Shown: positions 23,505 to 31,546 of the stretch, one piece after another | How the letters are laid out: each line of letters opens with the position of its first letter | Numbering within the stretch: position 1 is the first letter of the stretch | Assembly: GCA_963749875.1 (NCBI GenBank) | Contig: CAVVOX010000006.1 | Coordinates: 124,001-188,000, forward strand | DNA: 64,000 bases | Direction: 5' to 3' | DNA from: JAHQVI01 sp963749875 | GTDB taxonomy: Bacteria > Pseudomonadota > Alphaproteobacteria > Rhizobiales > Rhodomicrobiaceae | Position numbers and translations under genes: made by a program | The notes under the pieces: model-generated | The model's input: only the letters and a program-made list of their open reading frames with translations | Databases searched by the model: none | Told to the model about the DNA's origin: nothing

Positions 23505-24522
23505 GCAGGATCGAAGCGGCGCAGCCGGCAGGATCGGCGAAGACAGCCTGATTGCGCGCTATTTCCGGCCGCTGACCCAAGGCTATTCCGGCGCCTTCGG
23601 CTTAACGGACGACGCCGCGGTCATCGAGCCGCCGGAGGGGACCGATCTCGTCATTACGACAGACGCTCTCATTTCGGATGTGCATTTCTTCGCGGACGGC
23701 GATCCCGCGGACATCGCCTTCAAGGCGCTCGCCGCCAACATCTCCGATCTCGCGGCGAAGGCGGCCGAACCGATCGCCTATAGCCTGGCGCTTATCCTGC
23801 CGCGCGGCACGGCCGAGGACTGGCTCGCCGCATTCGTGAAAGGGCTTGGCGAGGCGCAGAAGGCGTTCGGCATTGCGATGAGCGGCGGCGACACCACCGT
23901 CTCGCCATCCGGGCCGCTGATGATTTCGATTACGGCGTTCGGAAGCGTGCCGCGCGGGCGGATGCTGCGTCGAAGCGGCGCGTCGGCCGGAGATGGCCTT
24001 TATGTCAGCGGAACGATCGGCGATGCTGGGCTGGCGCTCCTGCTTAGCCAAAATCAGAGTGGGAATTGGACCATCGGGGAAGCTGAGCGCCAGGCGCTCC
24101 TGTCCCGTTATTGGCGTCCTGCGCCGCGCTTGCCGCTCCGGGATGCGCTTCTCGCCCATGCCTCCGCCGCGATGGACATCTCCGACGGTCTCGCCATCGA
24201 TTGCGCGCGACTGTGCAAGGCATCGGCCGTCTCCGCCCAGATCGAGGCCGCCCTGGTCCCGGTATCGGCGGCGGCGCGCTCGCTCGTCGCGTCCGACCCG
24301 GCTCTTCTCGAAACCATCCTGACCGGCGGCGATGATTACGAGATTCTGGCCGCGGTTCCGCCGGCGAATGAGGCCGCCTTCGAGCGGGCGGCGGATGCCG
24401 CCGGTGTGCCGGTCACCCGCATCGGTCGCGTTGAGGAGGGGCAGAGCCCGCCGCGCTTCATCGGCGCCGATGGCGCGGGGCTGACCTTATCCCGCCTCGG
24501 CTACGATCATTTCTCCGGCTGA
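23497..24522 (+). CDS. thiL: Thiamine-monophosphate kinase
   Basis: Phosphorylates thiamine monophosphate to thiamine diphosphate. The 341-residue product shows GEDSLIARYF, LTDDAAVIEPPEGTDLVITTDALISDVHFF with the metal-binding aspartates, AFGIAMSGGDTTVS and AAMDISDGLAIDCARLC. The C-terminus contains LTGGDDYEILAAVP. It overlaps nusB by 8 bp and ends the operon; the next gene, ureG, is convergent 67 bp away. Confidence 0.96.
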   Translation: MAKQDRSGAAGRIGEDSLIARYFRPLTQGYSGAFGLTDDAAVIEPPEGTDLVITTDALISDVHFFADGDPADIAFKALAANISDLAAKAAEPIAYSLALILPRGTAEDWLAAFVKGLGEAQKAFGIAMSGGDTTVSPSGPLMISITAFGSVPRGRMLRRSGASAGDGLYVSGTIGDAGLALLLSQNQSGNWTIGEAERQALLSRYWRPAPRLPLRDALLAHASAAMDISDGLAIDCARLCKASAVSAQIEAALVPVSAAARSLVASDPALLETILTGGDDYEILAAVPPANEAAFERAADAAGVPVTRIGRVEEGQSPPRFIGADGAGLTLSRLGYDHFSG

Positions 24523-24589
24523 TCTCGCCATTCGAGCGAAGGTGAGACTTGCCGGCGTTCCGCATTGAAGCTGCGGCGCTCTCGACGCG

Positions 24590-25219
24590 TCAGGCGAGCC
24601 CGCCCTTTTCCTTGAGAAAGTCGACGATCGCGGCCACGTCTTCGCCGGATTTCAGACTGGCGAAGACGAACGGCTTTCCGGCCCGCGCCCGTTCGGCATC
24701 GGCGCGCATCCTGTCGAGATCGATGCCGACATGAGGCGCAAGATCGGTTTTGTTGATGACGAGCAGGTCGGATTTCGTAATGCCCGGCCCGCCCTTGCGC
24801 GGAATGTCACCGCCCTGGGCGACATCGATGACGTAGATCGTCAAATCGGCGAGATCCGGCGAGAAAGTCGCGGCCAGATTGTCGCCGCCCAACTCGATCA
24901 GCACCAGCTCCAGTCCCGGCAGGCGCGCGCGCATCTCCGAGATGGCCGCAAGATTGATCGAACAATCCTCGCGGATCGCCGTATGCGGACAGCCGCCCGT
25001 CTCCACGCCCTTGATGCGTTCCAGCGGCAGCGCCTGCATCGGCATCAGCGCCTCGGCGTCTTCCTGCGTGTAGATGTCGTTGGTGATGACGCACATATCG
25101 GTCGTGGCCGCCATCTGCCGGCAGAGCGCCGCGGTCTGCGTCGTCTTGCCGGAGCCGACCGGGCCGCCAATGCCGACGCGTAAGGGGCCGTGAGGCGATC
25201 CCGTCACGGCGTGATCCAT
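24590..25219 (-). CDS. ureG: Urease accessory GTPase UreG
   Basis: Nickel chaperone GTPase that, with UreE, UreF and UreD/UreH, delivers nickel to apo-urease. The 209-residue protein has the P-loop GGPVGSGKTT (about 18-27), the metal-binding CPH in VETGGCPHTAIRED, ELGGDNLAATFSPDLAD and the NKTDLA guanine motif. The ATG at 25219 begins just before the conserved GPLRVGIGG. It overlaps the DUF3995 gene by 16 bp. The gene is intact although the urease structural part of the locus is truncated. Confidence 0.95.
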   Translation of the reverse strand: MDHAVTGSPHGPLRVGIGGPVGSGKTTQTAALCRQMAATTDMCVITNDIYTQEDAEALMPMQALPLERIKGVETGGCPHTAIREDCSINLAAISEMRARLPGLELVLIELGGDNLAATFSPDLADLTIYVIDVAQGGDIPRKGGPGITKSDLLVINKTDLAPHVGIDLDRMRADAERARAGKPFVFASLKSGEDVAAIVDFLKEKGGLA

Positions 25220-25671
25220 CCCAGCGAAAGCAGAAAGGCGAAGCCGACGCCGATCATCAGGCAGAGCGGTCCATAGCGCTGGCGGTCCAGCGTCGCGAAC
25301 GGCTCTTCGGGAAAAATGCGCCGGAACGCGGGATGATAGGCCGCGGCGCCGCGCGCGAGAAACACTGCGCTGAGCGCATAGCCGAAGAGGACCAGGAGTT
25401 CCATCGGAAGCAGCGCGTGCAGGAGGCCGGTGATCATGAGCGGCCAGAGCCCGGCAAAGAAGAGCAGGGAGGCCACGCCATAGCAGGCGGAGGCGGCCGG
25501 CATTTCGCGGATGCCCGCCGCGCCGACGACCGTCCTGGCCAGCGCGGCTTCGTCCTCTTCGGGCCAGAGACCGCCCTGTCCCCAATAGACATGCAGTCCC
25601 GCCAGCACCCATAGCAGCGCTGCCAGCCCAAGGGCGACAAGGATTCCGAAGAATGTCAGAGCTTCATACAT
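25204..25671 (-). CDS. DUF3995 membrane protein inside the urease accessory operon
   Basis: A 155-residue protein with four hydrophobic segments (about residues 5-25, 56-76, 83-103 and 135-152) and the motif LAGLHVYWGQGGLWPEE, matching the DUF3995 family. Its ATG shares one base with the ureF stop (TGATG) and its end overlaps ureG by 16 bp, so it is translationally coupled to both. The function is unknown. Placement suggests a role with the urease accessory proteins, for example in a membrane step of nickel supply, but the sequence does not show this. Confidence 0.8.
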   Translation of the reverse strand: MYEALTFFGILVALGLAALLWVLAGLHVYWGQGGLWPEEDEAALARTVVGAAGIREMPAASACYGVASLLFFAGLWPLMITGLLHALLPMELLVLFGYALSAVFLARGAAAYHPAFRRIFPEEPFATLDRQRYGPLCLMIGVGFAFLLSLGWITP

Positions 25672-26366
25672 CAGGAGCGAAAGAGCCTCACCGTAAGGGT
25701 TTTGTGCAGGATGGACGCAAGATCCGCCGCGAAAGCGGCGCTGCCGAGATCGTCTTCGCCGGCGGTTACAGCAAATCGGCATTGCTCGCGCAAATCCGGC
25801 AGCAGTCTAGCCAGAACCCGCTGGCCGTCAAACTGGCCGACAATTCCGAGCCGGATGGCGGCGGAAACGAGATTCGTGCTGAACGCGGTGGCGTAGGCCA
25901 TGAGGGTGGCGACCGGGTCGAGGCCGTGAGCGCGCGCCGCCAGCCCGACCGCGACCCGCAATGTGACCGGGGCCTCGTCCGGCGGTTCGAAGGATCGCCT
26001 CTCGCTCTCCGCCCACGCCGCCCGATAGGCTTCCAGAAACGCCTGGCCTTGGAGCAGAGCCTCTTCCGCGCGCTCTTTCGAGGGCTGAAGGGCGGCGGCG
26101 AGTTCGGCGAGGGAGCCGATCCTTGCCGCATCCGGGGCGCGGCGGACGAGCGACAGGATGATCAGGTCGTTCCGCAGCGCTCTGTGGCGGGCAAGGGCCG
26201 CCAGCCAGTTGGTCAAGCTTTCCGCATCGGAGACCCAGCCGCGCGCGACCGCCGTCTCAAGCCCCTGGCTGTAGGCAAACCCGCCGACGGGGAAGGCCGG
26301 CGAGAGCCAGATCATCAGCTCGGCGGGGAATGGGGCGCTGTTGTTGTCTTCGGGGCGATCCAGCAT
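25671..26366 (-). CDS. ureF: Urease accessory protein UreF
   Basis: A 231-residue all-helical protein that links UreD/UreH with UreG in the nickel-insertion complex. Family motifs are WLSPAFPVGGFAYSQGLETAVARGWV near the N-terminus (about 20-45), LRNDLIILSLVRRA and the late ATAFSTNLVSAAIRLGIVGQFDGQ. Length and ends match the family, so the gene looks intact. It is coupled to the DUF3995 gene by TGATG. Confidence 0.93.
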   Translation of the reverse strand: MLDRPEDNNSAPFPAELMIWLSPAFPVGGFAYSQGLETAVARGWVSDAESLTNWLAALARHRALRNDLIILSLVRRAPDAARIGSLAELAAALQPSKERAEEALLQGQAFLEAYRAAWAESERRSFEPPDEAPVTLRVAVGLAARAHGLDPVATLMAYATAFSTNLVSAAIRLGIVGQFDGQRVLARLLPDLREQCRFAVTAGEDDLGSAAFAADLASILHKTLTVRLFRS

Positions 26367-26731
26367 GGCTATTGATCCCGTCTAGCAATGTCGGAAATAA
26401 CGGTGATTTGCGGAGACGGCCCGCCACGAAACGCCGCCTCACCCGGCGCTTCGCGCCGCCCTCTCCCGCCAGGGGAGAGGGCTTTTCGTGCGCGACTAAG
26501 CGCGGTGCCGTGTTCATCAGGTTTTGTCGCCAACAGCCGCATTTCTCTTAGGATCGCGGGCCAATCGGCGGTCATGGCCCTCTCCCCAAAGGTGAGCGCT
26601 TGTCGTTCACCGTAAAGGTTCACGACTGCGAGAGGGCGAAAAGCGTGAGCATGCCGGTTGAGGGGGCGTGCGGCTCGTGCAGGCGCGTCTTCGATCGCCC
26701 GATGCTTGCGAATCTTTGGCGGCTTGGCTGA
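26367..26731. repeat. Gene-free stretch between ureE and ureF with hairpin repeats
   Basis: At 26458-26482 CCCTCTCCC and GGGGAGAGGG form a hairpin followed by cttttcg, in a wider unit (cacccggcgcttcgcgccgccctctcc) typical of bacterial interspersed repeats. At 26588-26630 lies the second copy of repeat R4 (aaggtgagcgcttgtcg...caccgtaaaggttcacga), related to 4567-4638. ureE and ureF normally abut, so these 365 bp look like later insertions that may separate transcription. Confidence 0.55.
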
Positions 26732-27232
26732 CTAATGCTCATGGCCATCATGATGGTTCTGCCCGCTGTGATGATGATGGCCGTGCTCCAGCGCCCCATG
26801 TCCGCCATAGGCGCCGCCTTCCGGCTCGAAGGGGCGTAAGACTTCTTCCACCACGCCCCCAAGTCCGCGCACCATCTCGGCCAGCACGTGATCGAGCTGA
26901 ATGAACACGGCGTCCCCGGTGATCTCGGCGGGCGTATGGCGATTGCCGATATGCCAGGTAACCCGGGCGAGCGTCAGCCGGTCCGGAGCCGTGATCCGCA
27001 AGAGCGGCTCGTCCGCCGCCCGGACGCGCACGATGCTGCCATCATCGAGCAACAGGCCGCAACCATTCGCCAGATGGGCGGCTTCCGGCAGATCGAGCAG
27101 AAAGGCGGTGCCGTCATTGGCCGTCATGGCGAGGCGGCGGCGATGCCGGTCCTCGCGCGGCTGGGTGATCGTCGCGGACGCGGTCGCGAGCCTGTCGTCG
27201 GGCGGGAAGATGAGACGTGTTGCGCGGCGCAT
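26732..27232 (-). CDS. ureE: Urease accessory protein UreE
   Basis: Nickel-binding metallochaperone of 166 residues. The N-terminal peptide-binding domain contains DGTAFLLDLPEAAHLANG and the C-terminal domain contains the conserved WHIGNRHTPAEI with the dimer-bridging histidine region. The C-terminus is His-rich (HGALEHGHHHHSGQNHHDG), as in nickel-storing UreE variants. The first 35 residues (MRRATRLIFPPDDRLA...) are Arg-rich but contain the usual strand elements. The gene is isolated from ureC by 433 bp of repeats. Confidence 0.9.
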   Translation of the reverse strand: MRRATRLIFPPDDRLATASATITQPREDRHRRRLAMTANDGTAFLLDLPEAAHLANGCGLLLDDGSIVRVRAADEPLLRITAPDRLTLARVTWHIGNRHTPAEITGDAVFIQLDHVLAEMVRGLGGVVEEVLRPFEPEGGAYGGHGALEHGHHHHSGQNHHDGHEH

Positions 27233-27665
27233 CTATGCCGCCTCCTCGCCGGGCAGTTGTGCGGACACGGAGGAGAGGCTTGGCGGGGCCACATCTCCCC
27301 CATGAGAGAGGTCTGCGGAACAGCATAGTCTGCGTCGCCCCGGCCGGAGAGCCGGGGGCCATTCGCGGAACAACTCGGCAAAGTGCTTGCCGAAAGGCGA
27401 TTGGATCCCGGATCGGCCCGCGGCCGTCCGGGATGACGAATTGAGAAGTTTCATTTGCAGAGCTCCCCAAGGGAGAGGGGGTATTCCGTGCGTATACGCG
27501 AACACTGCGCCCCTTGTACTTTCCGCATACGGACCACCTCTAGCGCAACGCGCGTCCAAGCATGTCCCCGCGAAAGCGGGGATGGACGCGGGAACAGTTG
27601 CGCGCGCCTTTTGATATAGATCAACTTGACCTCGCTCAAGTGATTCCACTTGAACGAGTGTTGAT
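27233..27665. repeat. Gene-free stretch between ureC and ureE made of repeats
   Basis: It contains a hairpin ATCCCGGA (27405-27412)/TCCGGGAT (27427-27434) followed by gacgaa, a ctccccaagggagag hairpin near 27465, and the R2 module at 27550-27610. It ends with R1 copy 2 that runs up to the ureC stop. No protein resemblance is seen in any frame. In intact urease operons ureC and ureE are nearly contiguous. Confidence 0.6.
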
Positions 27666-27668
27666 CTA
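27611..27668. repeat. Repeat R1, copy 2, with Fnr-box-like edge
   Basis: R1 core at 27617-27668 in reverse orientation relative to the other copies. Read on the minus strand it starts TAGATCAACACTCGTTCAAG, and its first triplet is the ureC stop codon. At the other edge 27611-27624 reads TTGATATAGATCAA, a perfect TTGAT-N4-ATCAA. Confidence 0.8.
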
Positions 27669-29003
27669 GAACAGAAAATAGCGCTGCGCCATGGGCAGCT
27701 CTTTGGCCGGCTCGCAGACCAGAAGCTGGCCATCGGCGTGAACCTCGTAGGTCTCGGGATCGACGGTGATGTCGGGCGTCGCGTCATTGAGAACCATGCT
27801 CGCCTTGGAGATGCCGCTGCGGGTATTCTCGACCGCGATCAGTTCCTTCGCCAGCCCGGAGCTTTCGGCAAGACCGGCATCGAGCGCCGCCTGAGAGACG
27901 AAGGTCAGACAGGTGGGAGCGATCGCCATTCCGAACGCGCCGAACATCGGCCGGTAATGCGCCGGCTGCGGCGTCGGGATCGAGGCGTTCGGATCGCCCA
28001 TAGCGGCCGCGGCGATCGCGCCGCCCTTGATGATCATATCGGGCTTCACGCCGAAAAAGGCCGGCGACCAGAGCACCAGATCGGCCAGCTTGCCCGGCTC
28101 GACGGAGCCGATATGCTTCGACATGCCATGCGCAATCGCCGGGTTGATGGTGTATTTGGCGATGTAGCGCTTCACGCGGGTATTGTCGTTCCCCGCACCG
28201 GCATCCTCCGGCAGTTCGCCGCGCTGCACCTTCATCTTATGCGCCGTCCGCCAGGTGCGGATGATCACCTCGCCGACGCGGCCCATGGCCTGGCTGTCCG
28301 AGGCGATGATCGACAGTGCGCCGATATCATGCAGGATGTCCTCGGCTGCGATGGTCTCTTTGCGAATGCGGCTCTCAGCGAAGGCGAGGTCTTCCGGGAT
28401 CGACGGGTCGAGATGGTGGCAGACCATGAGCATGTCGAGATGCTCGTCGATGGTGTTGACGGTGAAAAGCCGCGTAGGGTTGGTCGAGGACGGCAGCACG
28501 TTCGGCAGGCTCGCCACGCGGATGATGTCGGGCGCATGGCCGCCGCCCGCGCCCTCGGTATGGAACGCATGAATGGTGCGCCCCTTGAAGGCGGCTATGG
28601 TGTCCTCCACAAAGCCGCTTTCATTGAGCGTGTCGGTGTGGATCATCACCTGGACGTCGTAATCGTCGGCGACGGCGAGGCAATTATCGATCGCCGCCGG
28701 CGTCGTGCCCCAGTCCTCATGCAGCTTCAACGAACAGGCGCCGGCTTCGATCTGCTCGACAAGCGCGGCGGGAAGCGCGGCATTGCCCTTGCCGGCAAAG
28801 GCGAGATTCATCGGGAAGGCGTCGGACGCGCGCAGCATCATCTCAATGTGCCATGCGTCGGGCGTGCAGGTCGTCGCATTGGTGCCGGTCGCCGGGCCGG
28901 CCGCTGTCCGGGGGCGGATTTGGTCGGGGGCGAGGCATGCTGCCCTGGACGGTGATCGCTTCGTGGCCAAACTGCACAAAAAAATGCAATTTGGCCGCTG
29001 CAC
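27666..29003 (-). pseudogene. ureC: Urease alpha subunit, 5'-truncated
   Basis: From about 28898 to the stop, roughly 410 residues match the C-terminal three quarters of UreC, beginning at GPATGTNATTCTP. The nickel-bridging lysine (KLHEDWG), the histidines of MIHTDTLNESGF and AFHTEGAGGGHAP, the catalytic MVCHHLDPSIPEDLAFAESRIR loop and the aspartate of SDSQAMGRVGEV are present. The first about 160 residues, with the HxH pair that completes the nickel centre, are missing and replaced by unrelated codons (MQRPNCIFLCS...). UreC is normally about 570 residues. ureA, ureB and ureD are not upstream; tRNA-Pro lies there instead. The product cannot form an active urease, although the remaining frame is intact, which suggests recent loss. 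The stop codon lies in repeat R1. Confidence 0.9.
28965..28996. repeat. Inverted repeat at the ureC breakpoint
   Basis: GGCCAAACTGCA (28965-28976) and TGCAATTTGGCC (28985-28996) pair at 11 of 12 positions around an A-rich loop. It lies just upstream of the point where UreC similarity stops. The rest of 28899-29245 shows no recognisable gene. It could mark a scar of the deletion or an old element end. Confidence 0.4.
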
Positions 29004-29245
29004 AAAAGATCAGCCTAAAAATCGGGGAGGAACGCGTAATCCGGCAAATCTCTTCGGTCCAAGTTCTCTCGAACTCAGCAAATGCGATTATATGGCTGCC
29101 GCTGGCCTTAAGCGATATGGGCTCACAGCGCTGACGATCTCAGCTCTCGATGACGTCGTCGGCGACCTCTTTAAGCCAGGCGTCGGCGCCGCTCCGATGG
29201 CAAGGGCCGCCTTGCTAAGATGGGATTCCCCGATGAGCGGGAGAT

Positions 29246-29323
29246 TGGTCGGAGCGCCGAGATTTGAACTCGGGACCCCCAGTCCCCCAGACTGGTGCGC
29301 TAACCGGGCTGCGCTACGCTCCG
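29246..29323 (-). tRNA. tRNA-Pro (anticodon GGG)
   Basis: On the minus strand a full cloverleaf can be read: acceptor CGGAGCG pairing with CGCTCCG, D-arm GCGC...GCGC, anticodon stem CCAGT/ACTGG around loop CTGGGGG (anticodon GGG), T-arm with TTCAAAT, and an encoded CCA end (29246-29248). The length is 78 nt. Its position after ihfA and merR is a conserved arrangement in Hyphomicrobiales. Confidence 0.95.
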
Positions 29324-29417
29324 CTTTGATCGAAGAGTTCAATGCGACCCGCACATCTTTGCCTTCCCCCGCGGAGGGGGTCAATAGGCTTCTTGCCGTG
29401 GTGTCACCGCCGGCGGC

Positions 29418-29951
29418 CTACTGGCGGGTTTCCCGGTCGCGTGCCGCGCTTCGCAGGATGTCGCGGCATTCCTCCAGCTCCTGGACGACAGAGGTGAGAA
29501 GCGCACGGTCCTCGCCCACAATACCGGACCGGCCGAGCGCCGCCTGCCGCTGCTCCTTGGCGCCCTGAGCGCGGGCGGGACTGGCCAGTGTACTCCGCCT
29601 CGCCTCGCCTGCGACTTCGCCAGCAAGATCGGGATAGTCGAGGCGCCTGGCGCCTTTGGCTCCGGCGCTCGCCGCGATATCATCCCGCCAGCAGTCCTTG
29701 ACGTAGCGAACGCCATTGTCGCGCAATATGCGCTGTACGCCCTTGATCGTGTAGCCGTCGCCATAGAGGAGCCAGCGGATTCCCCGCAGCAGATCAACAT
29801 CCTCGGGCCGATAATAGCGCCGGCCGCCGCCGCGCTTCATAGGCCGCAACTGGTTGAATTTGCCTTCCCAGAATCTCAGGACGTGTTTTGGGACGTCGAG
29901 TTCAGCCGCAACTTCACTGATCGTGCGAAACGCACTCGAAGATTTTTGCAA
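29418..29951 (-). CDS. MerR family transcriptional regulator
   Basis: A 177-residue regulator with an N-terminal MerR-type winged helix: AFRTISEVAAELDVPKHVLRFWEGKFNQL followed by GGGRRYYRPEDVDLLRGIRWLLYGDGYTIKGVQRIL (residues 7-78). The C-terminal half is variable and has no metal-binding cysteines, so the inducer is unknown. It lies 38 bp downstream of ihfA on the same strand and 94 bp before tRNA-Pro, the usual context in this order, where its targets are not established. Confidence 0.88.
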   Translation of the reverse strand: MQKSSSAFRTISEVAAELDVPKHVLRFWEGKFNQLRPMKRGGGRRYYRPEDVDLLRGIRWLLYGDGYTIKGVQRILRDNGVRYVKDCWRDDIAASAGAKGARRLDYPDLAGEVAGEARRSTLASPARAQGAKEQRQAALGRSGIVGEDRALLTSVVQELEECRDILRSAARDRETRQ

Positions 29952-29989
29952 AATATCCCCCTCTGTGAAACGATCCGGCCCGCACCGGA

Positions 29990-30316
29990 TTATTCCGCCG
30001 CCTTTTTACTTTTAATCGATGTTGAATTGATCCGTTCTTTCATAATATTGCTGGCGCGAAAAACAAGTACCCGCCTCGGCGTAATCGGGACGACCTCTCC
30101 GGTCTTCGGATTTCTGCCAACCCGTTCCCTTTTATCACGCACGCTGAACGACCCGAAACTGGAAAGCTTGACGTTTTCGCCTCGCTCCAGACAGTTGATG
30201 ATCTCGCGAATGACGCTCTCGACAAGCTCCGCGGATTCATTGCGAGGAAGCCCGACCTTTTGGAAGATCGCCTCCGCAAGATCGGCTCTTGTGAGTGTCT
30301 TGCCGCTGGACGGCAT
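29990..30316 (-). CDS. ihfA: Integration host factor subunit alpha
   Basis: DNA-bending protein of the HU/IHF family; with IHF-beta it shapes promoters and recombination sites. The 108-residue form starting at ATG 30316 (MPSSGKTLTRADLAEAIF) matches the family, and AAGG precedes it; an upstream start at 30397 would add about 27 unrelated residues. The DNA-binding arm is seen as VKLSSFGSFSVRDKRERVGRNPKTGEVVPITPRRVLVF. It lies downstream of fabH on the same strand with a 252-bp AT-rich gap that should contain its own promoter. Confidence 0.95.
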   Translation of the reverse strand: MPSSGKTLTRADLAEAIFQKVGLPRNESAELVESVIREIINCLERGENVKLSSFGSFSVRDKRERVGRNPKTGEVVPITPRRVLVFRASNIMKERINSTSIKSKKAAE

Positions 30317-30568
30317 GGAAACCTTGCTCTGCTTGGAGATGTTAATGATACCAATAATAATCGATTTTACTGAATTAGGCAACGATTGATATGGCATGTT
30401 TTTGATTCAACAAAAGATTTTCGAAAAAAGATGTCCCTGGGAGGCGGGCGGTCTTGGGGTCCAGAGAACGCTTTGGAAACAATAGCCAAAGTATCGGGTC
30501 TTTATAAATCAGTCGAATGACCGTCGGCAGAGGGATATTTTGCTGGTTTTCCTGTTTTTAGGATGACA

Positions 30569-31546
30569 TTACCAGCGCGCGAGCACGGAGCCCCACGTAA
30601 AGCCGCCACCCATCGCCTCCATCAGGACGAGGTCGTTCCGCTTCAGCCGTCCGTCGCGGCGGGCCGTATCCAGGGCAAGCGGGATGGATGCGGCCGATGT
30701 GTTGCCGTGTTTTTCCAATGTCATGATAATCTTCTCGGGCGAGATCCGCAGCTTACGCGCGGTGCCGTCGAGGATGCGCTTATTCGCCTGATGCGGGACG
30801 AACCAGTCGACGTCGGCGGATGTCAGATCATGCGCCTTGAGGGCGTCCTCGATCACTTCCGCTATGGCGGAAACGGCAAAACGGAACACCTCTTTGCCTT
30901 GCATCCGCAGATGACCGACGGTTTGCGTGGAGGAGGGGCCGCCATCGACATAGAGGAGATCTTTGAACCGGCCATCCGATCTCAGGATCGATCCGAGGAT
31001 GCCGCGTTCGCTGTTCTTGCTGCCCGATTGCTGCGCTTCCAGGACCACCGCGCCTGCGCCGTCGCCGAACAGGACGCAGGTCGTGCGGTCTTCCCAGTCG
31101 AGAATGCGCGAGAAGGTCTCCGAACCGATCACGAGCGCGCGCCGATACTGGCCCGATTTGATGAAACTGTCGGCGGTGGCAAGCCCGTAGACGAAGCCGG
31201 AGCAGACGGCCTGCAGATCGAATGCGGCGCCATGGGTGAGGCCAAGCGCGGCCTGGACCGTGACGGCGGTCGCCGGAAAGGTGTTATCGGGCGTTGAGGT
31301 CGCCAGGATGATCAAGTCGATCTCGCCCGGCTCCAGCTCCGCGACTTCGAGCGCGTTCCTGGCGGCGGCGATCGCCAGGTCGGAGGTCATTTCGCCTTCG
31401 GCCGCGATATGGCGCTCGCGGATGCCCGTGCGCTCGACGATCCACTCATCGGACGTATCGATGATCTGCGCCAGATCGGCGTTGGTCATGACCTTCTCCG
31501 GAAGGTAAGACCCGCAGCCGCAGATGACTGAACGAATGGTGCTCAC
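30569..31546 (-). CDS. fabH: Beta-ketoacyl-ACP synthase III
   Basis: Starts fatty acid synthesis by condensing acetyl-CoA with malonyl-ACP. The 325-residue protein has the catalytic triad: Cys in DLQAVCSGFVYGL (about 113), His in WFVPHQANKRI (about 250) and Asn in EKHGNTSAASIP (about 280). The start is a GTG at 31546 that overlaps the plsX stop (GTGA), so the two are coupled. The C-terminal MGGGFTWGSVLARW is conserved. Confidence 0.97.
   Translation of the reverse strand: MSTIRSVICGCGSYLPEKVMTNADLAQIIDTSDEWIVERTGIRERHIAAEGEMTSDLAIAAARNALEVAELEPGEIDLIILATSTPDNTFPATAVTVQAALGLTHGAAFDLQAVCSGFVYGLATADSFIKSGQYRRALVIGSETFSRILDWEDRTTCVLFGDGAGAVVLEAQQSGSKNSERGILGSILRSDGRFKDLLYVDGGPSSTQTVGHLRMQGKEVFRFAVSAIAEVIEDALKAHDLTSADVDWFVPHQANKRILDGTARKLRISPEKIIMTLEKHGNTSAASIPLALDTARRDGRLKRNDLVLMEAMGGGFTWGSVLARW

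Noticed and set aside
28705..29568. Plus-strand frame of 287 codons across tRNA-Pro and the ureC breakpoint
   Set aside because: It runs through the tRNA gene and antisense to ureC and has no recognisable domain.
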